64,000 bases of DNA from Culturomica massiliensis (GTDB lineage: Bacteria; Bacteroidota; Bacteroidia; Bacteroidales; Marinifilaceae). The stretch spans positions 434,001 to 498,000 of the forward strand of contig NZ_LT594621.1 of NCBI RefSeq assembly GCF_900091655.1. The letters are read 5' to 3'. The position numbers and the translations under genes were made by a program. The stretch's first letter is position 1, and each line of letters starts with the position of its first letter. The notes beneath the pieces are model-generated. The model was not told the DNA's origin. It worked only from the letters and a program-made list of their open reading frames with translations, and ran no database searches. Positions 27,390 to 35,356 of this stretch are shown here, piece after piece.

Positions 27390-27501
27390 TTGAGATTTAT
27401 AGGATAGGGTATTAGGAATTTTAGGTTGAAATGCAGTATAAAGGGGTTGTAAAACGAGGATAGAGTAACCGACGAAAATAAATTAATAAAACGACCGTAT
27501 T

Positions 27502-27819
27502 ATGGAAACGGATTTAATTATTGTCAATGAGTATTGCCGGCAGAATCATATAGACCATTCATTTATCGTGTTGTTGTACAATGAGGGACTGATCGATATC
27601 CGCAAAGAAAAGAATACGGAATATCTGTTGGTTTCCCAATTACAGGATTTGGAACGGTATACCCGTATGTATTATGATTTATCAATTAATATTGAGGGTA
27701 TAGATGCTATCCGGCATATATTGGACCGTATGGAAAGTATGCAGGTGGAAATCAGAAGACTGAAAAATCGTTTGAACAGGTTTGAACGGGAAAACGGGAT
27801 AACTGATTATGAGTTTTGA
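27502..27819 (+). CDS. cbpM: Chaperone modulator CbpM family protein
   Basis: CbpM is a small MerR-like helical protein that binds the J-domain of CbpA and inhibits both its co-chaperone and DNA-binding activities. The 105 residues fit: an N-terminal helix-turn-helix-like part (EYCRQNHIDHSFIVLLYNEGLI), the central LQDLERYTRMYYDLSINIEGIDAIRHIL, and a C-terminal coiled coil (MESMQVEIRRLKNRLNRFE). Its location after cbpA supports the call. Confidence 0.88.
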   Translation: METDLIIVNEYCRQNHIDHSFIVLLYNEGLIDIRKEKNTEYLLVSQLQDLERYTRMYYDLSINIEGIDAIRHILDRMESMQVEIRRLKNRLNRFERENGITDYEF

Positions 27820-27920
27820 CCCGATTGTTATAAATGAAATTTATAGATTCCGGTATGTTTGTTTTGCTGGAAAACGGATTGTCGGAATACTCGGAGAAAT
27901 GTCGATTGTTGTATAATTTT

Positions 27921-27928
27921 TATATTTG
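27921..27928 (+). promoter_or_regulatory. -7 element of the DJ-1/PfpI gene
   Basis: TATATTTG fits the -7 consensus exactly and ends only 5 bases before the ATG at 27934. The transcript would therefore begin at or almost at the start codon. No TTTG is seen at the usual -33 distance. Confidence 0.55.
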
Positions 27929-27933
27929 AGCTT

Positions 27934-28488
27934 ATGAAAAAATCGTTTTTATTTTTAGCAGACGGATTTGAGGAAGTTGAAGCTTTGGGTACTTTGGATG
28001 TATTGCGTCGTGGTGGGGTGGAAGTGTATACGGTGTCTGTCTACGACAGGAAAGAAGTGGAAGGGGCTCACGGAGTGGTTGTTTCGGCGGACAGACTTTT
28101 GAGAGAAGTAAATGAAGCGGATGCAGAATATATGATTTTTCCGGGAGGAATGCCCGGCGCCCAGCATTTGTCTGAATCGTCCGTATTGATGGAGATGCTG
28201 AACAGGCATTTTGAGAAAAAGAAGCCGATAGCTGCGATTTGTGCTGCTCCTGCATTGGTATTGGGAAAATTGCCGCTGGATAAGTCAATCCGAATGACTT
28301 GTTATCCGGGTTTTGAAAAGTTTCTCCCGGGAATAAATGTGCGGCAGGAAGGCGTTGTGACAGATGGAAATATAATTACAGGCCGGGGACCTGCTTATGC
28401 TTTTGCTTTCGGGTTGGCTTTGTTGGAGCACATTACCGGATCGCAGGAGACGGCCCGGGAAGTTGCCGAAGGAATGTTATTGGGTTAA
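27934..28488 (+). CDS. DJ-1/PfpI (ThiJ/YajL) family protein
   Basis: Members are small cytosolic proteins with a reactive Cys on a nucleophile elbow, acting as protein or glyoxal deglycases, chaperones or oxidative-stress proteins. The start at 27934 gives MKKSFLFLADGFEEVEAL, the family N-terminus with its conserved Glu; the frame from 27859 adds an unlikely extension. Cys103 lies in AAICAAPALVLG, and the MIFPGGMPGAQ segment is typical. At 184 residues it is closest to YajL-type proteins. It is convergent with ahpF, so a peroxide-stress context is possible but not proved. Confidence 0.9.
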   Translation: MKKSFLFLADGFEEVEALGTLDVLRRGGVEVYTVSVYDRKEVEGAHGVVVSADRLLREVNEADAEYMIFPGGMPGAQHLSESSVLMEMLNRHFEKKKPIAAICAAPALVLGKLPLDKSIRMTCYPGFEKFLPGINVRQEGVVTDGNIITGRGPAYAFAFGLALLEHITGSQETAREVAEGMLLG

Positions 28489-28491
28489 TAT

Positions 28492-28517
28492 AAAAGTCGC
28501 GTGGAAACGCGACTTTT
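28492..28517. terminator. Bidirectional terminator hairpin between DJ-1 gene and ahpF
   Basis: A perfect 11-bp stem (28492-28502 with 28507-28517) has a GGAA loop. Both sides end in A/T runs, so it can serve the two convergent genes. Confidence 0.8.
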
Positions 28518-28543
28518 CATTTATTGTTGAGAACAAACAAATT

Positions 28544-30091
28544 TTATATTCCGCGAATGCGGTCTTCAAATGCGGAAAGTGCTGCTTTCGCTCCTTCTCC
28601 CATGGAAATGATGATTTGTTTGTACGGCACAGTCGATACATCTCCGGCAGCATATATTCCCGGAACATTGGTGCGGCAATGTTCGTCGATTATGATTTCG
28701 CCTACCCGGTTGGTTTCTACGATGCCCTTGAAAATTTCACTATTGGCGGCGAGTCCGATCTGGACAAAAACACCGTCTAATGCGATGATCCGTTCTTGTT
28801 CGGTTTTGCGGTCTTTTACGCGTATTCCCGTTATTTTCTCGCCGTTGCCGATTACTTCCATGGTTTGTGAACTCCGGAATATTTCGACATTCGGCAGACT
28901 TTTGGCTTTTTCCTGCAATACGTTATCTGCTTTTAGTTCGTCTAAAAATTCCAGAACGGTTACTTGAGAGCAGATACCGGCGAGGTCGATTGCAGCCTCG
29001 ATTCCCGAGTTACCGCCTCCGACAACCGCAACATGGCGTCCTTTGTAAAAAGGACCGTCACAGTGGGGACAGAAGGCAACGCCTTTACCGATATGTTCGG
29101 TTTCACCGGGAACATTCAATTTTCTCCAGCTTGCACCGGTTGCGATGATTACAGCCGGTGCCCGGAATTTTTCATTGCCTTTGGTAGATATGATTTTTTG
29201 CTTATCCTCTATTTCTATCTTTTCGAGTTTCCGGTGTTCAAAAATATCGATCGGATATTGTTGCATATGGGTCAGTAAATCGTTTGCCAGTTTACTGCCT
29301 GTTGTTAGCGGGACAGAGATCAGGTTTTCAATACCTACGGTTTCTTTTACCTGTCCTCCGATACGTTCGGCAATAACGGCTACTTTCAGGCCTTTGCGGG
29401 CTGAATATATCGCGGCAGAAGAACCGGCAGGACCGCCGCCGATAACGATAACGTCATATTGATGCTCGGTCGGTTCGGAAAGGGTATCCGCGGTTCCGTA
29501 AAATTCTTCCAGTTTATTCAGTAATTCTCCGAGTTCTCCGCGTCCGACATGTATAAGCCGGTCGTTGACAAAGACGGAGGGAACGGCCTGTATTTTGAGT
29601 TCGTCTGCTTCTTCCCGGTGGAGAGCTCCGTCTATCATGACATGCTCGATTTGGGGATTGAAGATTGAAATGATATTCAAAGCTTGTACGACATCAGGGC
29701 AATTGGTACAGGTCAGAGATACGTAAGTTTTGATCTGTATGGGGCCCTTTAATGCCTGTATGCGTTTTTGCAGATTGCTGTCCGGTAGATTTTTGCCTTT
29801 CCCGTCACTGTTTAAAATGGCAAGCAGTAAAGACGTAAATTCATGTCCGTTGGGAATGCCTCTGAATTTTATGCCTGTATCGGTTCCGTTTTTCAATATA
29901 TGGAATTCGAGATTTTTTCCGGTCGTTACATTGCATGTGATCTTTTCAGAGCAGTTTGCAACGTCTTCCAATAGCTCGAGCAGTTCCTGACGGCTTTCAT
30001 GTTCGGGATCGACATGAATATCCAGGGTGTAATTGGCCTCCAGATCCGCAAATATGTTGTTTAGTTGGTCTTTTAATGCTGTATCTAACAT
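28544..30091 (-). CDS. ahpF: Alkyl hydroperoxide reductase subunit F
   Basis: AhpF passes electrons from NADH through FAD and two disulfides to AhpC for peroxide removal in the cytosol. The N-terminal tandem thioredoxin-fold domain holds Cys128-Thr-Asn-Cys131. The thioredoxin-reductase-like part has DVIVIGGGPAGSSAAIYSARKG for FAD, the redox motif Cys341-Pro-His-Cys344, VAVVGGGNSGIEAA for NADH and GIYAAGDVSTVPYKQ at the C-terminus. Length 515 is standard. ahpC is upstream on the same strand with a terminator hairpin between them. Confidence 0.96.
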   Translation of the reverse strand: MLDTALKDQLNNIFADLEANYTLDIHVDPEHESRQELLELLEDVANCSEKITCNVTTGKNLEFHILKNGTDTGIKFRGIPNGHEFTSLLLAILNSDGKGKNLPDSNLQKRIQALKGPIQIKTYVSLTCTNCPDVVQALNIISIFNPQIEHVMIDGALHREEADELKIQAVPSVFVNDRLIHVGRGELGELLNKLEEFYGTADTLSEPTEHQYDVIVIGGGPAGSSAAIYSARKGLKVAVIAERIGGQVKETVGIENLISVPLTTGSKLANDLLTHMQQYPIDIFEHRKLEKIEIEDKQKIISTKGNEKFRAPAVIIATGASWRKLNVPGETEHIGKGVAFCPHCDGPFYKGRHVAVVGGGNSGIEAAIDLAGICSQVTVLEFLDELKADNVLQEKAKSLPNVEIFRSSQTMEVIGNGEKITGIRVKDRKTEQERIIALDGVFVQIGLAANSEIFKGIVETNRVGEIIIDEHCRTNVPGIYAAGDVSTVPYKQIIISMGEGAKAALSAFEDRIRGI

Positions 30092-30104
30092 AGTTTGTGT
30101 TGTT

Positions 30105-30134
30105 AAAAAAAGCCGGCTAAGGGGTGCCGGCTTT
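30105..30134 (-). terminator. Terminator between ahpC and ahpF
   Basis: On the minus strand a 9-bp stem (AAAGCCGGC / GCCGGCTTT, 8-base loop) is followed by a run of seven T. It lies just after ahpC and before ahpF. Partial read-through would give more AhpC than AhpF. Confidence 0.75.
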
Positions 30135-30145
30135 AGAAATGAATA

Positions 30146-30712
30146 TTAAATTTTTCCGACTAAGTCGATACTCGGCTTTAACGTAGCGTCGCCTTTTTTC
30201 CATTTGGCCGGACAAACTTCTCCGGCATGGGTGGCTACAAATTGAGCGGCTTCTACTTTCCGCAGTAATTCATTAGCGTCCCGGCCGATGTTGTTGTCGT
30301 GGATTTCTGCAACTTTGATTTTACCTTCCGGATTTATCAGGAAAGTTCCCCGGTAAGCCATACCTTCTTCTTCGATCATAACTCCGAAAGCGCGGCTTAA
30401 TGCTCCGGTCGGGTCTGCCAACATCGGGTAGTTGATTTTACGGATGCTTTCAGAAGCATCGTGCCAGGCTTTGTGAACAAAATGAGAATCGGTACTTACA
30501 GAGTAGATTTCAACTCCCATTGCTTGGAATTGTGCGTATTTTTCAGCCATATCCACAAGTTCGGTCGGACATACAAATGTAAAATCGGCCGGATAGAAGA
30601 AGAAAATAGCCCATTTGCCTTTAACATCTTCGTTTGTTACGGTTTTGAATTTACCATTGTGAAAAGCTTGAACACTGAATTCAGGTAGTTGAGAATTAAT
30701 AATTGTTTCCAT
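30146..30712 (-). CDS. ahpC: Alkyl hydroperoxide reductase subunit C (2-Cys peroxiredoxin)
   Basis: This peroxiredoxin reduces hydrogen peroxide and organic peroxides. The peroxidatic Cys48 lies in DFTFVCPTE and the resolving Cys167 in HAGEVCPAKW. The 188 residues from METIINSQLPEF match AhpC; the preceding ATG (30715) is an equally possible start, while the longer frame to 30751 adds Asn-rich sequence and is rejected. It pairs with ahpF downstream. The AT-rich upstream region has a TATTTTTG -7-like element at 30754-30761 (minus strand). No PerR or OxyR site could be recognised with confidence. Confidence 0.96.
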   Translation of the reverse strand: METIINSQLPEFSVQAFHNGKFKTVTNEDVKGKWAIFFFYPADFTFVCPTELVDMAEKYAQFQAMGVEIYSVSTDSHFVHKAWHDASESIRKINYPMLADPTGALSRAFGVMIEEEGMAYRGTFLINPEGKIKVAEIHDNNIGRDANELLRKVEAAQFVATHAGEVCPAKWKKGDATLKPSIDLVGKI

Positions 30713-31125
30713 CATTATTTGTATTAAATTGTTATTGTTTTCTTTTTGCATTACAAAAATATATCAATTTTCTCAATATAAATAATATTTTTGATCGAAT
30801 TAATTTATAAATATATCGAGAAAATATATTTTGTGTGGATAAACTGTTTGTAATCAGTTTGTTGGTGTGTAAACATAAGCTTTAAATTTTAAATTGAAAA
30901 ATAAGATTAGGGTGAAAATTTTGCAAAGGGACGGACTCGTGGTGTAATTTTTGATTGATGTTTTCAAGTGATCGTAAATTCCGGGTTAAATAGATATGAT
31001 GAATTGATAAGTCCGATAATTGACAATCTGAAATCTGCAATGATTTTCGGGCTCTTTTGCTTATTTTTGTATGAAACTAAATTTTCGGAGGGGGCGTACA
31101 GATAGGTGAGATAAAATAATGTATT
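30713..31125. other. Divergent intergenic region ahpC / copA
   Basis: The ahpC side is very AT-rich and carries a candidate -7 element on the minus strand at 30754-30761. The middle holds a diverged copy of the interspersed repeat (30915-30951). No gene is seen; the 80-residue minus-strand frame at 30964-31206 overlaps copA and looks spurious. Confidence 0.5.
30915..30951 (+). repeat. Interspersed palindromic repeat, copy C
   Basis: AAAATT...GGGACGGACTCG...GGTGTAATTTT matches the family centre and right arm. The left arm is degenerate (TTGCAAA in place of ACACA...). Confidence 0.65.
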
Positions 31126-33336
31126 ATGGAAAAGAGAGAAACATTTTATGTGACAGGAATGAGTTGTGCCGGTTGTGCTATGAGTGTAGAACAGGTATTG
31201 TCTCAATCAAAGGGCGTGAAAGAAGCAAAAGTTAATTTTGCGGCTTCTATGGTTATGGTGGAATACGATGAATCGGTTGTTACTCCGACTGATTTGCAGG
31301 AGGCTGTACAGGCTGCCGGATACGATTTGATTTTGGAGGAGGAAACGGAAAGTGATATAGAGATTCGTCAACGGAAGGAATACCATAAGTTGAGACAGAA
31401 TACGATAGGCGCGATTGTTTTTTCTTTACCGGTATTTATTATCGGTATGTTTTTTATGCATATGCCTTATGGCGATTGGATTATGTTGATATGTACCGTG
31501 CCGGTGATCCTGGTTTTCGGCCGGCATTTTTATATTAATGCCTGGCAACAATTGCGACACGGCCGCGCCAATATGGATACGTTGGTTGCGGTAAGCACGG
31601 GAATCGCTTTTTTATTCAGCTTGTTTACGACGATTTATCCTCAATATTGGACGTCCCGGGGGTTGGAGGCTCATGTGTATTATGAGGCTGCGGCTGTGAT
31701 CATTGCTTTGATTTTATTGGGACGTTTGCTGGAGAGCCGGGCTAAGGCTGGAACGTCTGCGGCTATTCGTAAATTGATGGGGTTACAGCCTCAGACGGTC
31801 ATCCGGGTAGCTGATGACGGCACTGAAACAGAGATTCCGCTTAAAGTAATTCAGGAAGGGGATGTATTGTCGGTACGGCCGGGAGAACGGATACCTGTAG
31901 ACGGGACAATTAATACGGGTGTTTCTTTTGTCGATGAGAGCATGATCACCGGAGAACCGGTACCGGTAGAGAAGGTAACGGGAAGTAAAGTTTTTGCCGG
32001 TACGGTGAATCAGAAGGGAAGTTTCCGTTTTACGGCAGAGCGTGTCGGTAACGATACGGTTTTGGCCCATATTATAAAGATGGTGCAGGAGGCGCAGGGG
32101 AGTAAAGCTCCGGTACAGCGTTTGGTGGACCGGATTGCCGGCATATTCGTTCCGGTGATTATCGGTATTGCGATTATTACTTTTGTTGTGTGGATGTGGG
32201 TTGGCGGAGGGGAGGCTTTTACCCACGCTTTGCTTACTTCGATTACGGTATTGGTGATCGCTTGCCCTTGTGCTTTGGGATTGGCGACTCCGACGGCCAT
32301 AATGGTCGGTATAGGAAAGGGAGCCGAAAATAATATTTTGATAAAAGATGCAGAAAGTCTGGAAGAATTGCATAAAGTCGGGGCTGTTGTGCTGGATAAG
32401 ACCGGAACGATAACGGAAGGTAAACCGGAAGTTACCGGAATATATTGGAATGAAGGTATTTCTGCCGGGATTTATATGCCTGTTTTATTGGAACTGGAGA
32501 GCCAGTCGGAACATCCTTTGGCCGGAGCGGTGGTTACGTATCTGACGGAAATGGGTATTACTGCGGGGAGAGACGGTAGTTTTGAAAGTATTACGGGACA
32601 GGGAGTACGGGGACGTATTGCCGGGAAGGATTATTATATCGGAAACCGCCGTCTGCTGGAAGCGCAGAGTATTGTCGTGTCCGGAGAGTTGCAGGACTGG
32701 GTACAGGAATTGCAATTGGCCGGGAATACGGTCGTGCATTTCGCTGATGAGCATAAGGTATTGGCCGTGATCGGCATTGCCGACCGGATAAAACCGACTT
32801 CGGCCGAGGCGGTCAGCCGGCTGAAGAAAATGGGCGTGGAAGTTTATATGCTCACAGGGGATAATGCCGTAACGGCGAGGGCTGTTGCTGATCAGACCGG
32901 CATTGGAAAATATCAGGCCGAGGTGATGCCTTCGGATAAAGCTGAATTTGTAAAATCGTTGCAACGCCAGGGGATAAAGGTGGCTATGGTGGGTGACGGC
33001 ATCAATGATTCGCAAGCCTTGGCGCAGTCCGATGTCAGTATGGCTATGGGACGGGGATCGGATATTGCTATTGATGTGGCGAAACTTACGCTTATAACTT
33101 CCGATTTGAATGTGATTCCCAAGGCTATTGCATTGTCACGGCAGACAACGCATGCCATTCGGCAGAATCTGTTTTGGGCTTTTATTTATAACCTTATCGG
33201 TATCCCCTTGGCGGCAGGAGTACTTTATCCTTGTTGCGGATTTTTGTTGAATCCGATGATTGCGGCTGCAGCTATGGCATTTAGCTCCGTATCTGTTGTT
33301 AGTAACAGTTTACGTATAAAAGCAAAAAAGATCTGA
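31126..33336 (+). CDS. copA: Copper-translocating P1B-type ATPase
   Basis: This inner-membrane pump exports monovalent copper (or silver) using ATP. A single N-terminal heavy-metal-associated domain has Cys14-Ala-Gly-Cys17 in GMSCAGC. Eight membrane helices are expected, with the ion-binding CPC at 380-382. The actuator has TGEP with Glu277, phosphorylation occurs at Asp424 in DKTGT, and the hinge is GDGIND with Asp624. SEHPLA, the nucleotide-domain motif, is present. Length 736 is typical for CopA. No copper chaperone or CueR/CopY-type regulator gene is adjacent. Confidence 0.94.
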   Translation: MEKRETFYVTGMSCAGCAMSVEQVLSQSKGVKEAKVNFAASMVMVEYDESVVTPTDLQEAVQAAGYDLILEEETESDIEIRQRKEYHKLRQNTIGAIVFSLPVFIIGMFFMHMPYGDWIMLICTVPVILVFGRHFYINAWQQLRHGRANMDTLVAVSTGIAFLFSLFTTIYPQYWTSRGLEAHVYYEAAAVIIALILLGRLLESRAKAGTSAAIRKLMGLQPQTVIRVADDGTETEIPLKVIQEGDVLSVRPGERIPVDGTINTGVSFVDESMITGEPVPVEKVTGSKVFAGTVNQKGSFRFTAERVGNDTVLAHIIKMVQEAQGSKAPVQRLVDRIAGIFVPVIIGIAIITFVVWMWVGGGEAFTHALLTSITVLVIACPCALGLATPTAIMVGIGKGAENNILIKDAESLEELHKVGAVVLDKTGTITEGKPEVTGIYWNEGISAGIYMPVLLELESQSEHPLAGAVVTYLTEMGITAGRDGSFESITGQGVRGRIAGKDYYIGNRRLLEAQSIVVSGELQDWVQELQLAGNTVVHFADEHKVLAVIGIADRIKPTSAEAVSRLKKMGVEVYMLTGDNAVTARAVADQTGIGKYQAEVMPSDKAEFVKSLQRQGIKVAMVGDGINDSQALAQSDVSMAMGRGSDIAIDVAKLTLITSDLNVIPKAIALSRQTTHAIRQNLFWAFIYNLIGIPLAAGVLYPCCGFLLNPMIAAAAMAFSSVSVVSNSLRIKAKKI

Positions 33337-33428
33337 AAATAACTTCATTTATCGTTTTGTGAGGAAAGTTGGGTAACCTTCTTGCTTTCGTGTCGTTCCA
33401 TGAATAAACGGTTAAATTAGTATAGGAT

Positions 33429-33620
33429 ATGAACGATAAAGAGCACAGACAATATGTACAGGCTGCCGACCGGCAGCCAAAAGAAGGACGAAGTCCGTCG
33501 ATGAGGGCACAATTAGAAGAAGAGGAGGCCATGGGAAATGATGTTGAGAAATTGCATTCAGAGGGGGATGAACCTGATTTATGTCAGTATATTCAGGAAA
33601 AATCAGATCCGGCAGATTAA
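33429..33620 (+). CDS. Small acidic hypothetical protein
   Basis: I do not recognise this 63-residue protein. It is highly charged, without signal peptide or hydrophobic segment, with a Glu-rich stretch (QLEEEEAMGNDVEKL) and an acidic C-terminus (EGDEPDLCQYIQEKSDPAD). An A-rich stretch precedes the ATG, and the terminator hairpin begins inside its last codons, which supports it being a real short gene. It follows copA by 92 bases, but a shared function is not indicated. Confidence 0.6.
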   Translation: MNDKEHRQYVQAADRQPKEGRSPSMRAQLEEEEAMGNDVEKLHSEGDEPDLCQYIQEKSDPAD

Positions 33621-33637
33621 TTTGCCGGATTTTTTTT
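33607..33637 (+). terminator. Terminator overlapping the stop codon of the small gene
   Basis: ATCCGGCA (33607-33614) pairs perfectly with TGCCGGAT (33623-33630), and eight T follow. The stop codon 33618-33620 lies in the loop. Confidence 0.85.
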
Positions 33638-33674
33638 ACAAAAGAATCTTTATTAAAAAATTTACATAGGTGTG

Positions 33675-33704
33675 TTGTAAAATGATAAAAATAATATATC
33701 TTTA
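33675..33704 (+). promoter_or_regulatory. Promoter of the GH109 gene
   Basis: TTG at 33675-33677 is 19 bases before TATCTTTA (33697-33704), which differs from the -7 consensus only at the last base. A start about 60 bases before the ATG follows. Confidence 0.55.
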
Positions 33705-33768
33705 CCGTCGCAAACGGTTGAAATTTGTGTGCCGAAATTTTTAATAATAACTCATAAATTTATTATCT

Positions 33769-35175
33769 ATGTTGAAATCTTTAAGTTTTCTGGTAGTTGC
33801 CATTTTATTTATGTCGTGTTGCGATGCCTCTGCCAAAAAAGACAAAGCAGGTGTCGTGCAACCTATCGAGGTCGGACAACCGGAACGTCCTGCCGGACAG
33901 GAAGATGTTGTCGGATTGACTACACCGAAGCTGGATACGGTACGGGTCGGTTTTATCGGACTGGGAATGCGTGGTCCCGGGGCTGTTGAGCGTTTTACCC
34001 ATATTCCCGGAACTAAGGTTGTGGCTCTTTGTGACATTCGTCCCGAATGTGTTGAAAGAAGTCAGAATATTCTGAAAAATGCAGGTTTACCGGAGGCTGC
34101 AGCTTATTCAGGCAGCGAAGATGCATGGAAACAGTTGTGTGAACGCGATGATATTGATTTGGTGTATATAGCAACGGATTGGGTACACCATGCTCAAATG
34201 GGAGTGTATGCCATGGAACACGGGAAACATGTTGCTATTGAGGTGCCTGCAGCTATGACTTTGGATGAAATCTGGTCGTTGATCAATACTTCTGAAAAGA
34301 CCCGTAAACACTGTATGCAATTGGAAAATTGCGTGTACGACTTTTTCGAGTTGACGACATTGAATATGGCACAGCAAGGTCTTTTCGGGGATATACTTCA
34401 TGTGGAAGGTGCCTATATCCATAATCTGGAAGATTTCTGGCCGTATTACTGGAACAACTGGCGTATGGATTACAACCGCAAACACCGGGGTGATGTATAT
34501 GCTACTCATGGAATGGGCCCGGCTTGTCAGTTGTTGAATATTCACCGGGGCGACCGGATGAAGTATCTGGTATCTATGGATACGAAAGCTGTAAACGGCC
34601 CTGAATATATTAAGAAAACAACGGGTGAGGAAGTGAAAGATTTCCAGAATGGAGACCAGACGACTACAATTATCCGTACGGAAAACGGAAAGACAATGTT
34701 GATACAGCATAATGTCATGACTCCCCGTCCGTATAGCCGTATGTATCAATTGGTAGGAACCGACGGTTTTGCAAGTAAATATCCGATTGCAGAATATTGT
34801 TTGAGACCGGCACAGGTAGACGCTAATGATGTACCCAATCACGAGAATTTGAATGCTCACGGTGCTGTACCTGAAAATGTGAAAAAAGCGTTGATGGAAA
34901 AATATAAACACCCCATTCACCGGGAATTGGAAGAAACGGCTAAAAAAGTAGGCGGACACGGCGGTATGGATTTTATTATGGATTATCGTTTGGTGTATTG
35001 CTTACGTAACGGTTTACCTTTGGATATGGACGTATATGACTTGGCTGAATGGTGTTCTATGGCCGAGTTGACCCGGATTTCCATCGAAAATAACAGTGCT
35101 CCGGTTGCCGTACCTGATTTTACCCGTGGCGGATGGCAGAAGTTAGACGGTTATCACCATGCTTTTGCCGAATAA
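33769..35175 (+). CDS. GH109-family NAD-dependent glycosidase (Gfo/Idh/MocA fold), lipoprotein
   Basis: GH109 enzymes use bound NAD+ in an oxidation-elimination-reduction cycle to release alpha-N-acetylgalactosamine. The signal ends FMSC (Cys17), so it is probably lipid-anchored. A linker to about residue 60 precedes the Rossmann fold (VRVGFIGLGMRGPGAVERF). Family motifs are IEVPAAMTLDEIW, ENCVYDFFELTTL, HRGDVYATHGMGPACQ with His247, and GGHGGMDFIMDYRL with His397. It stands alone, with its own promoter and terminator, away from the SusCD locus. Related GH109-like proteins may have other specificities. Confidence 0.85.
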   Translation: MLKSLSFLVVAILFMSCCDASAKKDKAGVVQPIEVGQPERPAGQEDVVGLTTPKLDTVRVGFIGLGMRGPGAVERFTHIPGTKVVALCDIRPECVERSQNILKNAGLPEAAAYSGSEDAWKQLCERDDIDLVYIATDWVHHAQMGVYAMEHGKHVAIEVPAAMTLDEIWSLINTSEKTRKHCMQLENCVYDFFELTTLNMAQQGLFGDILHVEGAYIHNLEDFWPYYWNNWRMDYNRKHRGDVYATHGMGPACQLLNIHRGDRMKYLVSMDTKAVNGPEYIKKTTGEEVKDFQNGDQTTTIIRTENGKTMLIQHNVMTPRPYSRMYQLVGTDGFASKYPIAEYCLRPAQVDANDVPNHENLNAHGAVPENVKKALMEKYKHPIHRELEETAKKVGGHGGMDFIMDYRLVYCLRNGLPLDMDVYDLAEWCSMAELTRISIENNSAPVAVPDFTRGGWQKLDGYHHAFAE

Positions 35176-35227
35176 TCTTTCGGAGAGGATATATTGATCT
35201 CTTGTAAAAAGAGTGTCAAGTTTTTAT

Positions 35228-35265
35228 ACATCGGATGTCTTTTTTTTAGACATCCGATGTTTTTG
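35228..35265 (+). terminator. Rho-independent terminator after the GH109 gene
   Basis: A perfect 13-bp stem (35228-35240 with 35248-35260) has a seven-T loop and is followed by TTTTTGTTG. Confidence 0.85.
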
Positions 35266-35356
35266 TTGTAATGGTATGTATTTGTTTTATAGTGCTTTAT
35301 GTGGAATGGCATGTTTTTTGATTTCTTGTATGCGAAATAATTAAATTACTTGAAAT

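Noticed and set aside
30790..30870. Possible PerR, OxyR or Rex operator upstream of ahpC
   Set aside because: AT-rich near-palindromes are present but none matches a known operator convincingly by eye.
30964..31206. 80-codon minus-strand frame
   Set aside because: It overlaps the start of copA and the repeat region, with no family features.
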